Shown: piece after piece, positions 33,460-42,263 of the stretch
Layout of the letters: the number at the start of each line of letters is the position of its first letter
How positions within the stretch are numbered: position 1 is the stretch's first letter
Assembly: GCF_000737335.2 (NCBI RefSeq)
Contig: NZ_JMCC02000029.1
Span: forward strand, 180,272 to 244,271
Source of the DNA: Enhygromyxa salina
GTDB lineage: Bacteria; Myxococcota_A; Polyangia; Nannocystales; Nannocystaceae
Length of the DNA: 64,000 nt
Direction: 5' to 3'
Position numbers and translations under genes: made by a program
Notes under the pieces: model-generated
What the model was told of the DNA's origin: nothing
Seen by the model: only the letters and a program-made list of their open reading frames with translations
The model's database searches: none

Positions 33460-34209
33460 ATGGCCGTCGCCAGCTCCGCGCCGTATCAGCTCTACTATTG
33501 GCCGTTCCTGCCGGGCCGCGGGGAGTTTGTCCGCCTGGTCCTCGAGCAGGCAGGCGTGCCCTACGACGACGTCGCGCGTCGACCCAAACAAGACGGCGGC
33601 GGTCCTTCGGCGGTGCTCGAGCAGCTGCGCGCCCCAGGTCCCGGGCTGCTCCCGCTCGCGCCGCCGGTGCTGGTCCACGGCGAGCTTCGACTCGCGCAGA
33701 TGCCCAACATCTGCGCGTACTTGGGTGAGCGCCACGGCCTCGCGCCGCTCGAGCAACCCCAGCGCGCGCAGGCGCTGCAGCTGCAGCTGACGATCGCGGA
33801 CTTGGTCGCCGAGGCGCACGACACCCATCACCCCGTGGCCAAGGGCGACTACTACGAAGACCAAAAAGTCGAGGCGCTCCGCTACGCCCGGGGCTTCGTC
33901 GATCAGCGCATTGGCAAGTTCCTGCGCTACTTCGAGGCCGCGCTGCAAGCCAACGGCGGCGAGTACCTGTGCGGCGACTCGCTCAGCTACGTCGACCTGT
34001 CCATGAACCAGCTGCTGCGTGGGCTGGAGTACGCGTTCGCGCGCGCGTTCGTCAGCGTGAGCGCTAGCTGTCCGGGGTTGGTGGCCCTGCGCGACCGCGT
34101 TGACGCGCTGCCCAACATCGCAGCCTACCGCGCGTCGGAGCGCTGCTTGCCGTTCAACGAGGACGGGATCTTTCGCCACTACCCCGAACTCGACCTCGAC
34201 ATTTGTTGA
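33460..34209 (+). CDS. Glutathione S-transferase, alpha/mu/pi-like
   Basis: A 249-residue protein from the ATG at 33460. The N-terminal thioredoxin-like domain begins YQLYYWPFLPGRGEFVRLVL, with the Tyr and Arg typical of alpha/mu/pi-class enzymes. The cis-Pro is in PPVLVHGELRLAQMP. The C-terminal helical domain follows (LQLTIADLVAEAHDTHHPVA). It would conjugate glutathione to electrophiles in the cytoplasm; gshB at 21195 would supply substrate. Convergent with a second GST 27 bp away. Confidence 0.85.
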   Translation: MAVASSAPYQLYYWPFLPGRGEFVRLVLEQAGVPYDDVARRPKQDGGGPSAVLEQLRAPGPGLLPLAPPVLVHGELRLAQMPNICAYLGERHGLAPLEQPQRAQALQLQLTIADLVAEAHDTHHPVAKGDYYEDQKVEALRYARGFVDQRIGKFLRYFEAALQANGGEYLCGDSLSYVDLSMNQLLRGLEYAFARAFVSVSASCPGLVALRDRVDALPNIAAYRASERCLPFNEDGIFRHYPELDLDIC

Positions 34210-34235
34210 CGGCGGGCGAGCCCGCCATCTTCGCC

Positions 34236-34862
34236 CTACGACTGCTTCAACCCGTGGGCGTCCGCGATCGCGGCGTTCTTCTCGTTCGCCCGGATCCGCG
34301 CTGGCCGCTGGTTCAGCCGCTCTGCGTACGCGACGAAGGCCGGTCGCTCATCGATCATCTTGAAGTTCAGCATGAACGCGACCGTGCCGCCAACGATCAC
34401 GTCGGCCATCGTGAACCGATCCCCAAGCAGCCACGGCCCGTCGCCGATCCCGTCCTCCAGCGTGGCGAGCATGTTCTCCCACGTGCCCCAGCCGACCGAG
34501 CCGGGCTTGAACTCCCAGCCCGAGCTGTGCGCCGCGCAGCCGGGCTCGATCACCGAGGGGGCGAAGAAGCACCAGCGCAGGTAGGGCCCGCGCGCGGGAT
34601 CGTCGAGCGCGGGCGCGAGCCGACCCAGGCCGTAGCGATCCGCCAGGTACACGCCGATCGCAGCGCTCTCGCTGATCTCCGCGTCGCCGTCGACGATCGT
34701 GGGCAGCTTGGACATCCGGTTGCGTTGGCGGAACTCGTCGCTCGACTGCTCGCCAGCGAGGATGTCGACGTAGCGCAGCTCGTAGGCTTGCTCGAGCTCT
34801 TCGAGCATCCACACCGTGTTGGCGGCGCGCGACCAGGGATGGTGGTAGAGGACGATGGACAT
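34236..34862 (-). CDS. Glutathione S-transferase
   Basis: A 208-residue GST: IVLYHHPWSRAANTVWML with the active Ser position, MSKLPTIVDGDAEISESAAI (cis-Pro and Glu-Ser glutathione site), and a helical C-terminal domain ending with the N-capping LLGDRFTMADV motif. It is a beta/theta-type bacterial enzyme and not a close copy of its convergent neighbour. ATG start. Confidence 0.88.
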   Translation of the reverse strand: MSIVLYHHPWSRAANTVWMLEELEQAYELRYVDILAGEQSSDEFRQRNRMSKLPTIVDGDAEISESAAIGVYLADRYGLGRLAPALDDPARGPYLRWCFFAPSVIEPGCAAHSSGWEFKPGSVGWGTWENMLATLEDGIGDGPWLLGDRFTMADVIVGGTVAFMLNFKMIDERPAFVAYAERLNQRPARIRANEKNAAIADAHGLKQS

Positions 34863-34892
34863 CGCCGGGCATGATAGCAGCCCGTGATGCGC

Positions 34893-35105
34893 TCAGACCG
34901 AGCGCTGTTGCGCCAGCTTCGTAGGCGCTGGCCCGCCCTTGCGCCACGGCCAGCGCAGGTTGGGGTCGCTGCGGGTGAACAGCCACAGTCCGAGCCCGAG
35001 CACCAAGATCGAGGACCCGCGGGATCCCGGCGCCGCCCCAGATCACGGCGCGGCGGCGTCGAGCGATCTTCTCCTGCTGTCGCTCACGCCCAAACGATCC
35101 CGCAT
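34893..35105 (-). pseudogene. Possible remnant of a small membrane protein, in-frame TGA
   Basis: From an ATG at 35105 the frame reads MRDRLGVSDSRRRSLDAAAP, meets TGA at 35043-35045, then stays open to 34893 and encodes SSILVLGLGLWLFTRSDPNL plus a basic tail, i.e. one membrane helix. A different frame upstream (ARRRRAVIWGGAG) would also join it by a frameshift. It may be a decayed single-helix protein or chance. Nothing else was seen in 34863-35248. Confidence 0.25.
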
Positions 35106-35248
35106 CCTGGCAGGTGCGTCTAGCTCGCGCCTGGATGGGTCCGCCAGCGGCTCCGCAGGTCTCGCGCGCGCCCGTGCCAGCCCGTCGCCGAAAAATCTCA
35201 CGACCGCCGGTCGCGAACGCGCTCGATTGCGCTACCTTGCCTCCAGCG

Positions 35249-36328
35249 ATGACGCCTCGACCAAACAAACCGTCTGTCAGCGCATTGGAGGCGCTCGAGC
35301 GGGCCCAGTGGATCGCGTTCGCCCCCTTCGTGTTCCAGGCCTCGTGTGTCCTGCGTGATCGCGGGGTGCTGTCTGCGATCGAGAGCAGCCCCGAGGGCCT
35401 GACGCTCGAGCAGATCGCCGAGCAAGTCAGCCTGCCGCACTACGGCGTTCGCGTGCTGCTCGAAGCTGGGCTTGGGATCGGCCTGGTCACCGAGGACGAT
35501 GAGCGTCGCTATCACCTGACCAACACCGCGCACTACCTTCAGCACGACGGGATGACCCGGGCGAACATGGACTTCACGCGCGACGTGAACTACGCCGGGA
35601 TCGCCCACCTCGATCAAGCAATCGCAACGGGCAAGCCGGCCGGGCTGCAGGTGTTTGGTGAGTGGCCAACGATCTACGCCGGGTTGGCCAAGCTGCCCGA
35701 GCAGGTCCAGGGATCGTGGTTTGGGTTCGATCACTTCTACTCCGACAGCGCGTTCCCAGTCGCGCTGCCGTTGGTCTTGAAGTCGAAGCCGCGGCGGCTG
35801 CTGGATATCGGCGGCAACACGGGCAAGTGGGCGATCGCGTGCATGCAGCACGATCCCGAGATCGAGGTCACGATCATGGACCTCCCCGGCCAGCTCGACG
35901 TCGCCAAGGCAAACATCGCGGCGGCCGGGCTCAGCGATCGGGTTCGGTTCCTGGCCGTCGATCTGCTCGATGAGCAGGCCAAGATCCCGGGTGGGTTCGA
36001 CGTGATCTGGATGAGCCAGTTCCTCGACTGCTTCTCGGAGGCAGAGATCGTCACGATCTTGCGTCGCTGCGCTGCCGCGCTCGAGGGCGACGCCAGGATC
36101 TTCATCCTCGAGACCTTCTGGGATCGCCAGCGCTTCGCGGCCGCGAAATTCTGCCTGCAGATGACGTCGCTGTATTTCACCGCGCTCGCCAACGGCAACA
36201 GCCAGCTATATCGGGCGGACGTGTTCCTCGAGTGCGTGCGCCAAGCCGAGCTCGAGGTCGACGCCGAGCACGACGGCATCGGGTTGGCCCACACGCTGCT
36301 CAGCTGCCGCCGCCAGGGCGCGAGCTGA
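35249..36328 (+). CDS. SAM-dependent O-methyltransferase-like protein
   Basis: A 359-residue protein from the ATG at 35249 (MTPRPNKPS). Residues about 10-110 are a winged-helix dimer domain; residues about 165-340 hold the SAM fold with LDIGGNTGKWAIA, VTIMDLPGQLDVAK and the VIWMSQFLDCFSE strand. This layout is that of small-molecule O-methyltransferases of secondary metabolism or carotenoid/quinone-like pathways. The substrate is unknown. It is followed by tandem repeats and a terminator shared with ftsI. Confidence 0.8.
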   Translation: MTPRPNKPSVSALEALERAQWIAFAPFVFQASCVLRDRGVLSAIESSPEGLTLEQIAEQVSLPHYGVRVLLEAGLGIGLVTEDDERRYHLTNTAHYLQHDGMTRANMDFTRDVNYAGIAHLDQAIATGKPAGLQVFGEWPTIYAGLAKLPEQVQGSWFGFDHFYSDSAFPVALPLVLKSKPRRLLDIGGNTGKWAIACMQHDPEIEVTIMDLPGQLDVAKANIAAAGLSDRVRFLAVDLLDEQAKIPGGFDVIWMSQFLDCFSEAEIVTILRRCAAALEGDARIFILETFWDRQRFAAAKFCLQMTSLYFTALANGNSQLYRADVFLECVRQAELEVDAEHDGIGLAHTLLSCRRQGAS

Positions 36329-36679
36329 CCGCTCAGTACGAGCCGAGAGGCGAGCGTTTGGGGCGAGCGAAGGGGGCTCCGCCGCCGAAGCGAGGGGGCT
36401 TTTTGAAAGCCCGCTTGAAGGGAGAGTACGAGCCGAGAGGCGAGCGTTTGGGGTGAGCGAAGGGGGCTTTTTGAAAGCCCGCTTCGCGGGGGAGTACGAG
36501 CCGAGAGGCGAGCGTTTGGGGTGAGCGAAGGGGGCTCCGCCGCCGAAGCGAGGGGGCTTTTTGAAAGCCCGCTTCGCGGGGGAGTACGAGCCGAGAGGCG
36601 AGCGTTTGGGGTGAGCGAAGGGGGCTCCGCCGCCGAAGCGAGGGGGCTTTTTGAAAGCCCCCTTGAAGATCGAGTAGCG
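36329..36679. repeat. Four tandem copies of a 68-90 bp GC-rich unit
   Basis: Each copy starts GTACGAGCCGAGAGGCGAGC, at 36336, 36426, 36494 and 36584, and ends with GGGGGCTTTTTGAAAGCCC. Copies one, three and four are about 90 bp; copy two lacks an internal block of about 22 bp (CCGCCGCCGAAGCGAGGGGG region). The GGGCTTTTTGAAAGCCC end can form a small hairpin in every copy, so the array may act as repeated terminators. No gene is present. Confidence 0.85.
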
Positions 36680-36718
36680 TAGGCCCGAGTCGAGCGCGCA
36701 GCGCTCGACTCGGGCCTA
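36680..36718. terminator. Perfect 18-bp hairpin overlapping the ftsI stop
   Basis: TAGGCCCGAGTCGAGCGC (36680-36697), loop GCA, and its exact complement at 36701-36718. The right arm contains the ftsI stop codon. It would end both the division operon and the array side. Confidence 0.75.
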
Positions 36719-38992
36719 AAGCGGCTGGAAGTGCACGATCACCTCGGCCCCGGCTTGCACGGGCCCGGGCGCGACGCTCTGGCCGACCGCCAGCCCGGTG
36801 CCGCTCGCCTGCAGCTCCACGTGGGCCTTCTCGGCTTCAGCCAGGGCCTGCGTGAGCGTGAGCCCGGTGAAGTCCGGCAGCCCCGTCGTGAACTCGACCG
36901 GCCTGCGGCCTGGCAACGCCGGCTGCACATCCAGATCCGGGATGAAGCCCTCGACGAGCGCCGGCGCGTCCTCGGCCAGCGCGATCGCGTCGGGCACCGG
37001 GAGCTTGCCGTCCTTGCCCGGGACGCCCATGTACGCGAGCACCCGCGCGCCAAGCCGCGCGAAGGTGGGGGCGGCGACCTCGTTGCCGTAGTGGCCGCCC
37101 TCGGGGTTGTCGACGGAGACCAGGATCACCAGCCGGGGTCCGTTGGCCGGCACCGCGCCGATGAAGCTGGCGTAGTACTGATCCTCGAAGTAGCCACCCT
37201 CGGGGTTGGCCTTTTGTGCCGTCGAGGTCTTCCCCGCGACCTCGTAGCCCTCGATCTTGGCCTTCTTGCCCGTGCCCTCGCGGGTCTCGACCACAGCGGT
37301 CAGCATCTCGAGCACGGTGTCGGCGGTCGCCTTGCGGACGATCCGCTCACCCTCGACCCCGTCGACCTCGTGGTCCCACACGACCTCGTTGTTGGCGTCG
37401 AACACCTGCGAGACGATGGTTGGGGCCCGGTAGACGCCGCCGTTGGCCAGGGCCGCGAACGCAGCGGCGACCTGCAGCGGGCTCGCGCTCATGCCCTGGC
37501 CAAAGCTGACGTTGGCGGCCTGGATGTCGGACCACTTGCGCCAGTCGGCGACCATGCCGGGGCTCACGGCGGGCAGCTGGACATCCGGTCGGTCACCAAA
37601 GTGGAACCGACGGATCCAGCGATACAGCGACTCTTTACCCAAGGTCTCGTAGATCTTGGTCGTGCAGATGTTGGAGGAGACCGCGAGGATCTCGGTGACG
37701 TCGAGCCAGCCCTTGCTCTTGGTGTCGCGGATCGCGTGACGCGGCGTGTACTGCCAGCGCCCCTCTTCGCAGAAGAAAGTCTGGTCCGCGCGAATCGTGC
37801 CCTGCTCGAGCGCGGCCGCGACGGTGATCGCCTTGAGCGTCGAGCCCGGCTCGTAGGCGTGCTGGACCGCGAGGTTGACCGTCTGCGAGGTGCTGGCGAC
37901 TGGGTGGTTCGGATCAAAGGTTGGCCGATTGGCGAGGGCCAGGATCTCTCCGCTGGCGGGATCGAGCACGATCACGCTGGCCCCGACCGGGTGCCAGTTG
38001 CGGACCAGGGTGTCGATCTCTTGCTCGGCCATCGCCTGGATCGCCGAGTCGATCGTCAGCACGACCGTGTGGCCCCGCGAGATCCCATGGTCGGGGTGGC
38101 CGTCCACGAGCAGCTTGTGGCCGACCCCGCCAAACGCCGCGTAGTAAGCCGGCGAGCTGGCCGCGCGCCCCGCCAAGTCGTTGTTGAGACCCAGCTCGAC
38201 GCCAAGGTTGCCCTGGCCTTGGGCGTTGACGCGGCCGAGCACGTGGGCCGCGAGTGACCCACGCGGATAGACGCGATGGGGATCTTGCTCGAGCCGGATC
38301 CCCGGCAGCTTGGCCGCGCGCACAGCCGCGACCTTGTCTTCGTCGAGCGGCAGCCGAAGCTTGCGATAGGCCTTGTCGCGCTCGAGCTCGCTGACGATGT
38401 AGTCGGCGTGCTCGGGGCCAAACATGGACAGCAGGAATTCGAGGACTTTGTCTTGCTTGTCGTAGGCCCGGATCAGCCGCGGGTTCATGACAATCCGCTC
38501 GAGCCGATCATTGACCGCCAGCGAGATATGGTTGCGGTCGACCACGTTGCCGCGGCTGGCCGCGAGCGTGTAGGTGCGCAGCTGCTGGCGGTTGCCTTGG
38601 GCCGCGTACTCGGCGTGGTGCTCGACGGCGATCGTCCAGCTGCGCCAGCCCATGCCCAGCAATCCGGCGATCACGAGGCCGCCGACGATCGCCGAGCGGC
38701 GCCGGATCGAGCGGATGTCGCTCGCCATCTCTGGAAGCTGGGGAAGCTGGGGAAGCTGGGGCAGCTCGGACAGATCCGGCATGCGGGGCCGTCGAGCCCG
38801 GGGTGCGTCACCGCGACCCCGGCTCGCGAACCATCCGGCCTTGGTGGGAGGCGCCGGCTTGGCGCTCGAGCTGTCCGGAGCGTCCGAAGCTTCGAGCTTC
38901 ACGGGCTTCACGGGCTTCACGGGCTTCCCCTTGCGAAGCAGGCCAAGCCCATGCTTGGCGATCAGATCAATGTTGCGGCGGACCTTGCTCAT
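36716..38992 (-). CDS. ftsI: Penicillin-binding protein 3-like FtsI with PASTA domain
   Basis: A 758-residue septal transpeptidase. It has an extended cytoplasmic N-terminus of about 100 residues with micro-repeats (KPVKPVKPVK, LPQLPQLPQLP), one membrane helix (AIVGGLVIAGLLGMG), a dimerisation domain, and the transpeptidase with SxxK (PGSTLK), SxN (SSN) and KTS (GKTST) motifs, all intact. The C-terminus has a PASTA-like domain (PDFTGLTLTQALAEAEKA). Start: ATG at 38992, which overlaps the ftsL stop (TGATG); a GTG just before it is in the same frame. It crosslinks septal peptidoglycan in the periplasm. Confidence 0.93.
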   Translation of the reverse strand: MSKVRRNIDLIAKHGLGLLRKGKPVKPVKPVKLEASDAPDSSSAKPAPPTKAGWFASRGRGDAPRARRPRMPDLSELPQLPQLPQLPEMASDIRSIRRRSAIVGGLVIAGLLGMGWRSWTIAVEHHAEYAAQGNRQQLRTYTLAASRGNVVDRNHISLAVNDRLERIVMNPRLIRAYDKQDKVLEFLLSMFGPEHADYIVSELERDKAYRKLRLPLDEDKVAAVRAAKLPGIRLEQDPHRVYPRGSLAAHVLGRVNAQGQGNLGVELGLNNDLAGRAASSPAYYAAFGGVGHKLLVDGHPDHGISRGHTVVLTIDSAIQAMAEQEIDTLVRNWHPVGASVIVLDPASGEILALANRPTFDPNHPVASTSQTVNLAVQHAYEPGSTLKAITVAAALEQGTIRADQTFFCEEGRWQYTPRHAIRDTKSKGWLDVTEILAVSSNICTTKIYETLGKESLYRWIRRFHFGDRPDVQLPAVSPGMVADWRKWSDIQAANVSFGQGMSASPLQVAAAFAALANGGVYRAPTIVSQVFDANNEVVWDHEVDGVEGERIVRKATADTVLEMLTAVVETREGTGKKAKIEGYEVAGKTSTAQKANPEGGYFEDQYYASFIGAVPANGPRLVILVSVDNPEGGHYGNEVAAPTFARLGARVLAYMGVPGKDGKLPVPDAIALAEDAPALVEGFIPDLDVQPALPGRRPVEFTTGLPDFTGLTLTQALAEAEKAHVELQASGTGLAVGQSVAPGPVQAGAEVIVHFQPL

Positions 38993-39573
38993 CACGGATT
39001 CGACCCTTCGGACTGGTCGGGTTGGTCGGGCTCATCGGCAGGCTCGGGCTCTGGCAGCGCGGCGGGCAGCAGCTCGATCCGTTGGATTCGCTCGGGTGGC
39101 GCCGGCTCCATGCCCAGTCGCTCGGTCGCCTGATCGCTGACCCGCGCCGGTCGACGCAGGTACGCGCGCTCGGTCTCGAGCCGTCGCTTGCGATCCAGCA
39201 AGCGCTGCTGATCCCCGCTGAGCTCGGTGATCTCGTTGGCGACGTCGAGGATCTCGATCCGCGACTCGACCCGGGCCAAGCCAACCCCGGTGAGCACCGC
39301 GAGCACGGTGAACAACAGCAGCGGCGTGCCGTTGGCCCGGCGGCGGCCCAAGAAGCCGAGCCTGTCAGAGGCGTGCGCGTCGGGATCTTCGGCCCGCCCC
39401 CACCCGTGCGGTCGGCCATCTTCGACCGCGACCTTGGCCTGCTTGCGTCGCAGTCGCTCGGCCGCGGCGTCGTTCGTGGGTCCGCGTCGGCGCGAGCGAG
39501 GCAGAACCACCACGGTGCTCGTGGGCTCCGACAAGCCGGGATCGTTGGAGGGGCGGCGACGTAGCAGGTTCAT
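38992..39573 (-). CDS. ftsL: Cell-division protein FtsL
   Basis: A 193-residue bitopic protein: Arg-rich N-terminal cytoplasmic part of about 80 residues (longer than usual), membrane helix TPLLLFTVLAVLTGVGLA, then a leucine-zipper-type coiled coil (ITELSGDQQRLLDRKRRLE) and an acidic, Pro/Glu-rich tail. Sequence similarity in this family is low, so the call rests on layout and on its place between rsmH (ATGA overlap) and ftsI (TGATG overlap). Confidence 0.8.
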   Translation of the reverse strand: MNLLRRRPSNDPGLSEPTSTVVVLPRSRRRGPTNDAAAERLRRKQAKVAVEDGRPHGWGRAEDPDAHASDRLGFLGRRRANGTPLLLFTVLAVLTGVGLARVESRIEILDVANEITELSGDQQRLLDRKRRLETERAYLRRPARVSDQATERLGMEPAPPERIQRIELLPAALPEPEPADEPDQPDQSEGSNP

Positions 39574-40529
39574 GGCATCACGCGTTCAATCACCCGCAGT
39601 CGCGCGCTGCGCGAGCGAGGGTTGCGGTCGAGTTCGTCTTGGTCCGCCTGCGCGCCCCGACGGGGAAACCCAGCCGGGATCGCGAAGCTGGCGCGGGGCA
39701 GCTCGGCGGCGGTCATTGGCAGCCCGCGCGGGAGCTCGGGCGCGCGGGTGAGCGCGGTGAAGCGACGCTTGACCCGCCGATCCTCGAGGGAGTGGAAGCT
39801 GATCACCGCCATGCGCCCGCCCACACACAGGCGCGCCGGCCCATGCTCGAGCAGCGCGTCGAGCTCTTCGAGCTCGCGGTTGACGAAGATCCGCAGCGCT
39901 TGAAAGGTCCGCGTCGCCGGGTGGATCCGCTTGCCGAGCAGGCGGCGCGCGCGACCTGACATCGCGTTCTCGACCACCGACGCGAGCGCTCCGGTCGTCG
40001 TCGGCCGGGCCGCCACGATCGCCGCCGCCACCCGTCGCGCTTCGGGCTCCTCGCCATATCGGCGCAGCAGATCCGCGAGCTCGCCGACCTCGATCGTCTC
40101 GAGCACCTGCGCCGCCGTGCGCCCCGCGGTTGGGTCCATGCGCATGTCGAGCGGCGCGTCTTCGCGGAACGAAAATCCGCGGGCGCCGGTGTCGAGCTGG
40201 TGTGAGGATACTCCGATGTCCGCGATCAAGACGGAGATCTGCGGGATGTTCAGCTCGTCCAGAACAGCGTCGAGCGCGGAGAAGCGTGCTTGGCGAAACT
40301 CGATCGGGCAGTCGGCGCCGGACAGTCGCGTCTTGGCGTGGGCGAGCGCGGCCGGATCCTGGTCCAGCAGGATCACCCGGGCAGGGCGGCTTCGCTGCAG
40401 GATCGCGTGGGTGTGCCCGCCCGCGCCGCAGGTCGCGTCGACGACCGTCTGGTCTGGATGTGCGTCAATCGCGGGCACAACCGCGTCGCACAGCTGTCGC
40501 GCGAGCACGCTGACGTGGAACTCTGGCAC
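39570..40529 (-). CDS. rsmH: 16S rRNA (cytosine-1402-N4)-methyltransferase
   Basis: A 319-residue RsmH (MraW). Motifs: VVDATCGAGGHTHAIL for SAM, ILLDQDPAAL, DIGVSSHQLD, RGFSFR...LDMRMD, and the end FHSLEDRRVK. The GTG start at 40529 is set by a strong GGGAGGAC just upstream. It heads the operon rsmH-ftsL-ftsI with ATGA overlap. mraZ, normally upstream, and murE/F and mraY, normally downstream, are absent here. Confidence 0.95.
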   Translation of the reverse strand: MPEFHVSVLARQLCDAVVPAIDAHPDQTVVDATCGAGGHTHAILQRSRPARVILLDQDPAALAHAKTRLSGADCPIEFRQARFSALDAVLDELNIPQISVLIADIGVSSHQLDTGARGFSFREDAPLDMRMDPTAGRTAAQVLETIEVGELADLLRRYGEEPEARRVAAAIVAARPTTTGALASVVENAMSGRARRLLGKRIHPATRTFQALRIFVNRELEELDALLEHGPARLCVGGRMAVISFHSLEDRRVKRRFTALTRAPELPRGLPMTAAELPRASFAIPAGFPRRGAQADQDELDRNPRSRSARLRVIERVMP

Positions 40530-40530
40530 T

Positions 40531-40538
40531 GTCCTCCC
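40531..40538 (-). promoter_or_regulatory. Ribosome-binding site of rsmH
   Basis: GGGAGGAC on the minus strand, one base before the GTG. It decides the GTG start at 40529 over inner ATG codons. Confidence 0.6.
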
Positions 40539-40677
40539 TCGTGCCAGCAGGTCGCCACAGGGTCAAAATTTTCGCTGGAATGACGAAGACTTAGACCCCA
40601 GAGAGTTGACCCCACCAAAACCGGCGAGTAGGTTCCGCCACCCCCGCTATGGGGGTTCGAGATACGAAGAAAGCCCG

Positions 40678-41442
40678 ATGGCGCCGCGAACCAGGAATTT
40701 TCGCCAGTTGCACGAGGCTTCGGAGCTGCTGCTCGAGAAGCTTGGAATGCTCGGTCCACGGCAGCGCGCCGCGTTCGACGAGCGGTTTCGGATGTCGTGG
40801 ATCTTCCACGACTTCGCGCTCGAGGGCACCGTGCTCTCGGTCGCCGAGATCAAGGCCGCGATCGACCCAGAGATCATCAGCACTCCCGCGCTGATCCCCG
40901 GGTACAACCACATCTCGTCGCTGTACGAGGGCATCGACTACATCCTGCAGTCACGCGGCAAGCGGCTCAGCCTCAACCTCGACTGGCTCAAGCGGCTGCA
41001 TCAGATCCTGCTGCCGGCCGACAAGAAGGATCAGGTTCAGTACCGCAAGGACAACCCGATCCACCGCATGTATTTTCACGAGCTCGCGCAGGCTGACAAG
41101 ATCAGCTACCGGATGCGCAAGCTGACGGATTGGTTTCGCACGGAGGAGTGCAAGCGTGCCCACCCGATCGAGCTCGCGTGCGAAGTCCACCGCGAGGTCA
41201 TTCGAATCCTCCCGTGGCCAGAGATCAGCGGACGCGTCGCCCGCCTGGCGATGAACCACATCCTGATCAACGAGAGCTACTGGCCCGCGATCATCCACCA
41301 CGTGGATCGGCACCGCTACTACGATACCTTGCAGCGGGACCAAGATGAGCTACTGGAGTTGGTAGTCAGCTCGATCAGCGAGGGAATGGTTGCCAGCAAC
41401 AGGCTCTACCAGGGCATTGTCGACTCGAGCCGGGACTTCTGA
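40678..41442 (+). CDS. Fic-fold protein with lost catalytic motif
   Basis: A 254-residue protein from the ATG at 40678. The first part has FHDFALEGTVLSVAEIKAAI, the position of the inhibitory helix and the EG of Fic proteins. The rest of the Fido fold follows, including GRVARLAMNHILINESYWPA and HRYYDTL. The signature HPFxxGNGR is replaced by LPWPEISGR (residues 178-186): the catalytic His is Leu and the GN of the anion hole is Ile-Ser. It should not AMPylate in the standard way. The stop is 1 bp before ribA, so the two are co-translated. A binding or regulatory role is inferred. Confidence 0.7.
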   Translation: MAPRTRNFRQLHEASELLLEKLGMLGPRQRAAFDERFRMSWIFHDFALEGTVLSVAEIKAAIDPEIISTPALIPGYNHISSLYEGIDYILQSRGKRLSLNLDWLKRLHQILLPADKKDQVQYRKDNPIHRMYFHELAQADKISYRMRKLTDWFRTEECKRAHPIELACEVHREVIRILPWPEISGRVARLAMNHILINESYWPAIIHHVDRHRYYDTLQRDQDELLELVVSSISEGMVASNRLYQGIVDSSRDF

Positions 41443-41443
41443 C

Positions 41444-42046
41444 GTGCTCTCGAGCACACCGGTCGTTCGGGTCTACGCCCGCGCAAGCTTGCCCTCGCGC
41501 CACGGGGATCTCGAGGTCGTGTCGTTCACGGACGTCGAGGGTCGAAGGCTGGACGACGTCGCCGTCGTCTGCGGCAACATCGCCGGCGCCGCCGAGGTCC
41601 CCACCCGTGTCCACTCCGAGTGCCTGACTGGCGATGTGTTCGGCTCGCTTCGCTGCGACTGCCGCGACCAACTCGAGCTCGCGCTCGATCGCATCGCCGC
41701 GGATCAACTCGGCCTGATCATCTACATGCGCCAAGAAGGCCGCGGCATCGGCATCGCCGAGAAGGTCCGCGCCTACGAGCTGCAAGACGGCGGCTACGAC
41801 ACCCTCGAAGCCAACTTGCACCTGGGCTTCGACGGCGACATGCGCCGCTATGACCTGGCCGCTGCGATGATCCACGCGCTCGAGGTCGAGTCGATCGTGC
41901 TGCACACCAACAACCCGCTCAAGGTCGAAGGTCTGCGCAGCAACGGCATCCAAGTCGTCTCCCGCGAAGCGATCGTCAGCGAACCCCGCGACGAAAACGT
42001 CCAGTACCTGCGCACCAAAAAAGCCAAAATGGGCCACGTTCTGTAA
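41444..42046 (+). CDS. ribA: GTP cyclohydrolase II
   Basis: A 200-residue RibA that opens GTP in the first step of riboflavin synthesis. The zinc Cys set is in SECLTGDVFGSLRCDC; RQEGRGIGIAEKVRAYELQ and LHTNNPLKVEGL are family motifs. It is the stand-alone enzyme, not fused to RibB. The GTG at 41444 gives MLSSTPVVRVYARASLPSRH; it lies 1 bp after the Fic-fold stop. No other rib gene or FMN riboswitch was seen in the window. Confidence 0.92.
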   Translation: MLSSTPVVRVYARASLPSRHGDLEVVSFTDVEGRRLDDVAVVCGNIAGAAEVPTRVHSECLTGDVFGSLRCDCRDQLELALDRIAADQLGLIIYMRQEGRGIGIAEKVRAYELQDGGYDTLEANLHLGFDGDMRRYDLAAAMIHALEVESIVLHTNNPLKVEGLRSNGIQVVSREAIVSEPRDENVQYLRTKKAKMGHVL

Positions 42047-42083
42047 TAGCCCCCCCGCGGGCGCTTTCCACTTTGCCGAATGC

Positions 42084-42150
42084 GGACGCTTCGCGTCCGT
42101 TCGGTCGCTTCGCGTCCGTTCGGTCGCTTCGCGTCCGTTCGGTCGCTTCG
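42084..42150. repeat. Four tandem 18-19 bp units after ribA
   Basis: GGTCGCTTCGCGTCCGTTC-type units repeat at about 18-bp steps; the last is truncated (GCTTCGCTCCC). A small array in the ribA 3' region with no gene. Confidence 0.7.
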
Positions 42151-42191
42151 CTCCCTCGTCGGGCCGGCCGTTTGTTCGCAGTCGTGTATTG

Positions 42192-42207
42192 GCCCCCCGA
42201 GGGGGGC
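42192..42207. terminator. GC hairpin between ribA and a convergent lipoprotein gene
   Basis: GCCCCCC and GGGGGGC around a 2-nt loop in the 217-bp convergent spacer. No T-run. A modest terminator candidate. Confidence 0.4.
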
Positions 42208-42263
42208 TCGTCTGCAGCAGCGGTCGCTTTCGTTTGTAGCTCCGTACAGGTAGCTCCCAGGCG

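Noticed and set aside
41390..41443. An earlier in-frame start for ribA
   Set aside because: It would overlap the end of the Fic-fold gene; the GTG at 41444 gives the normal RibA N-terminus.
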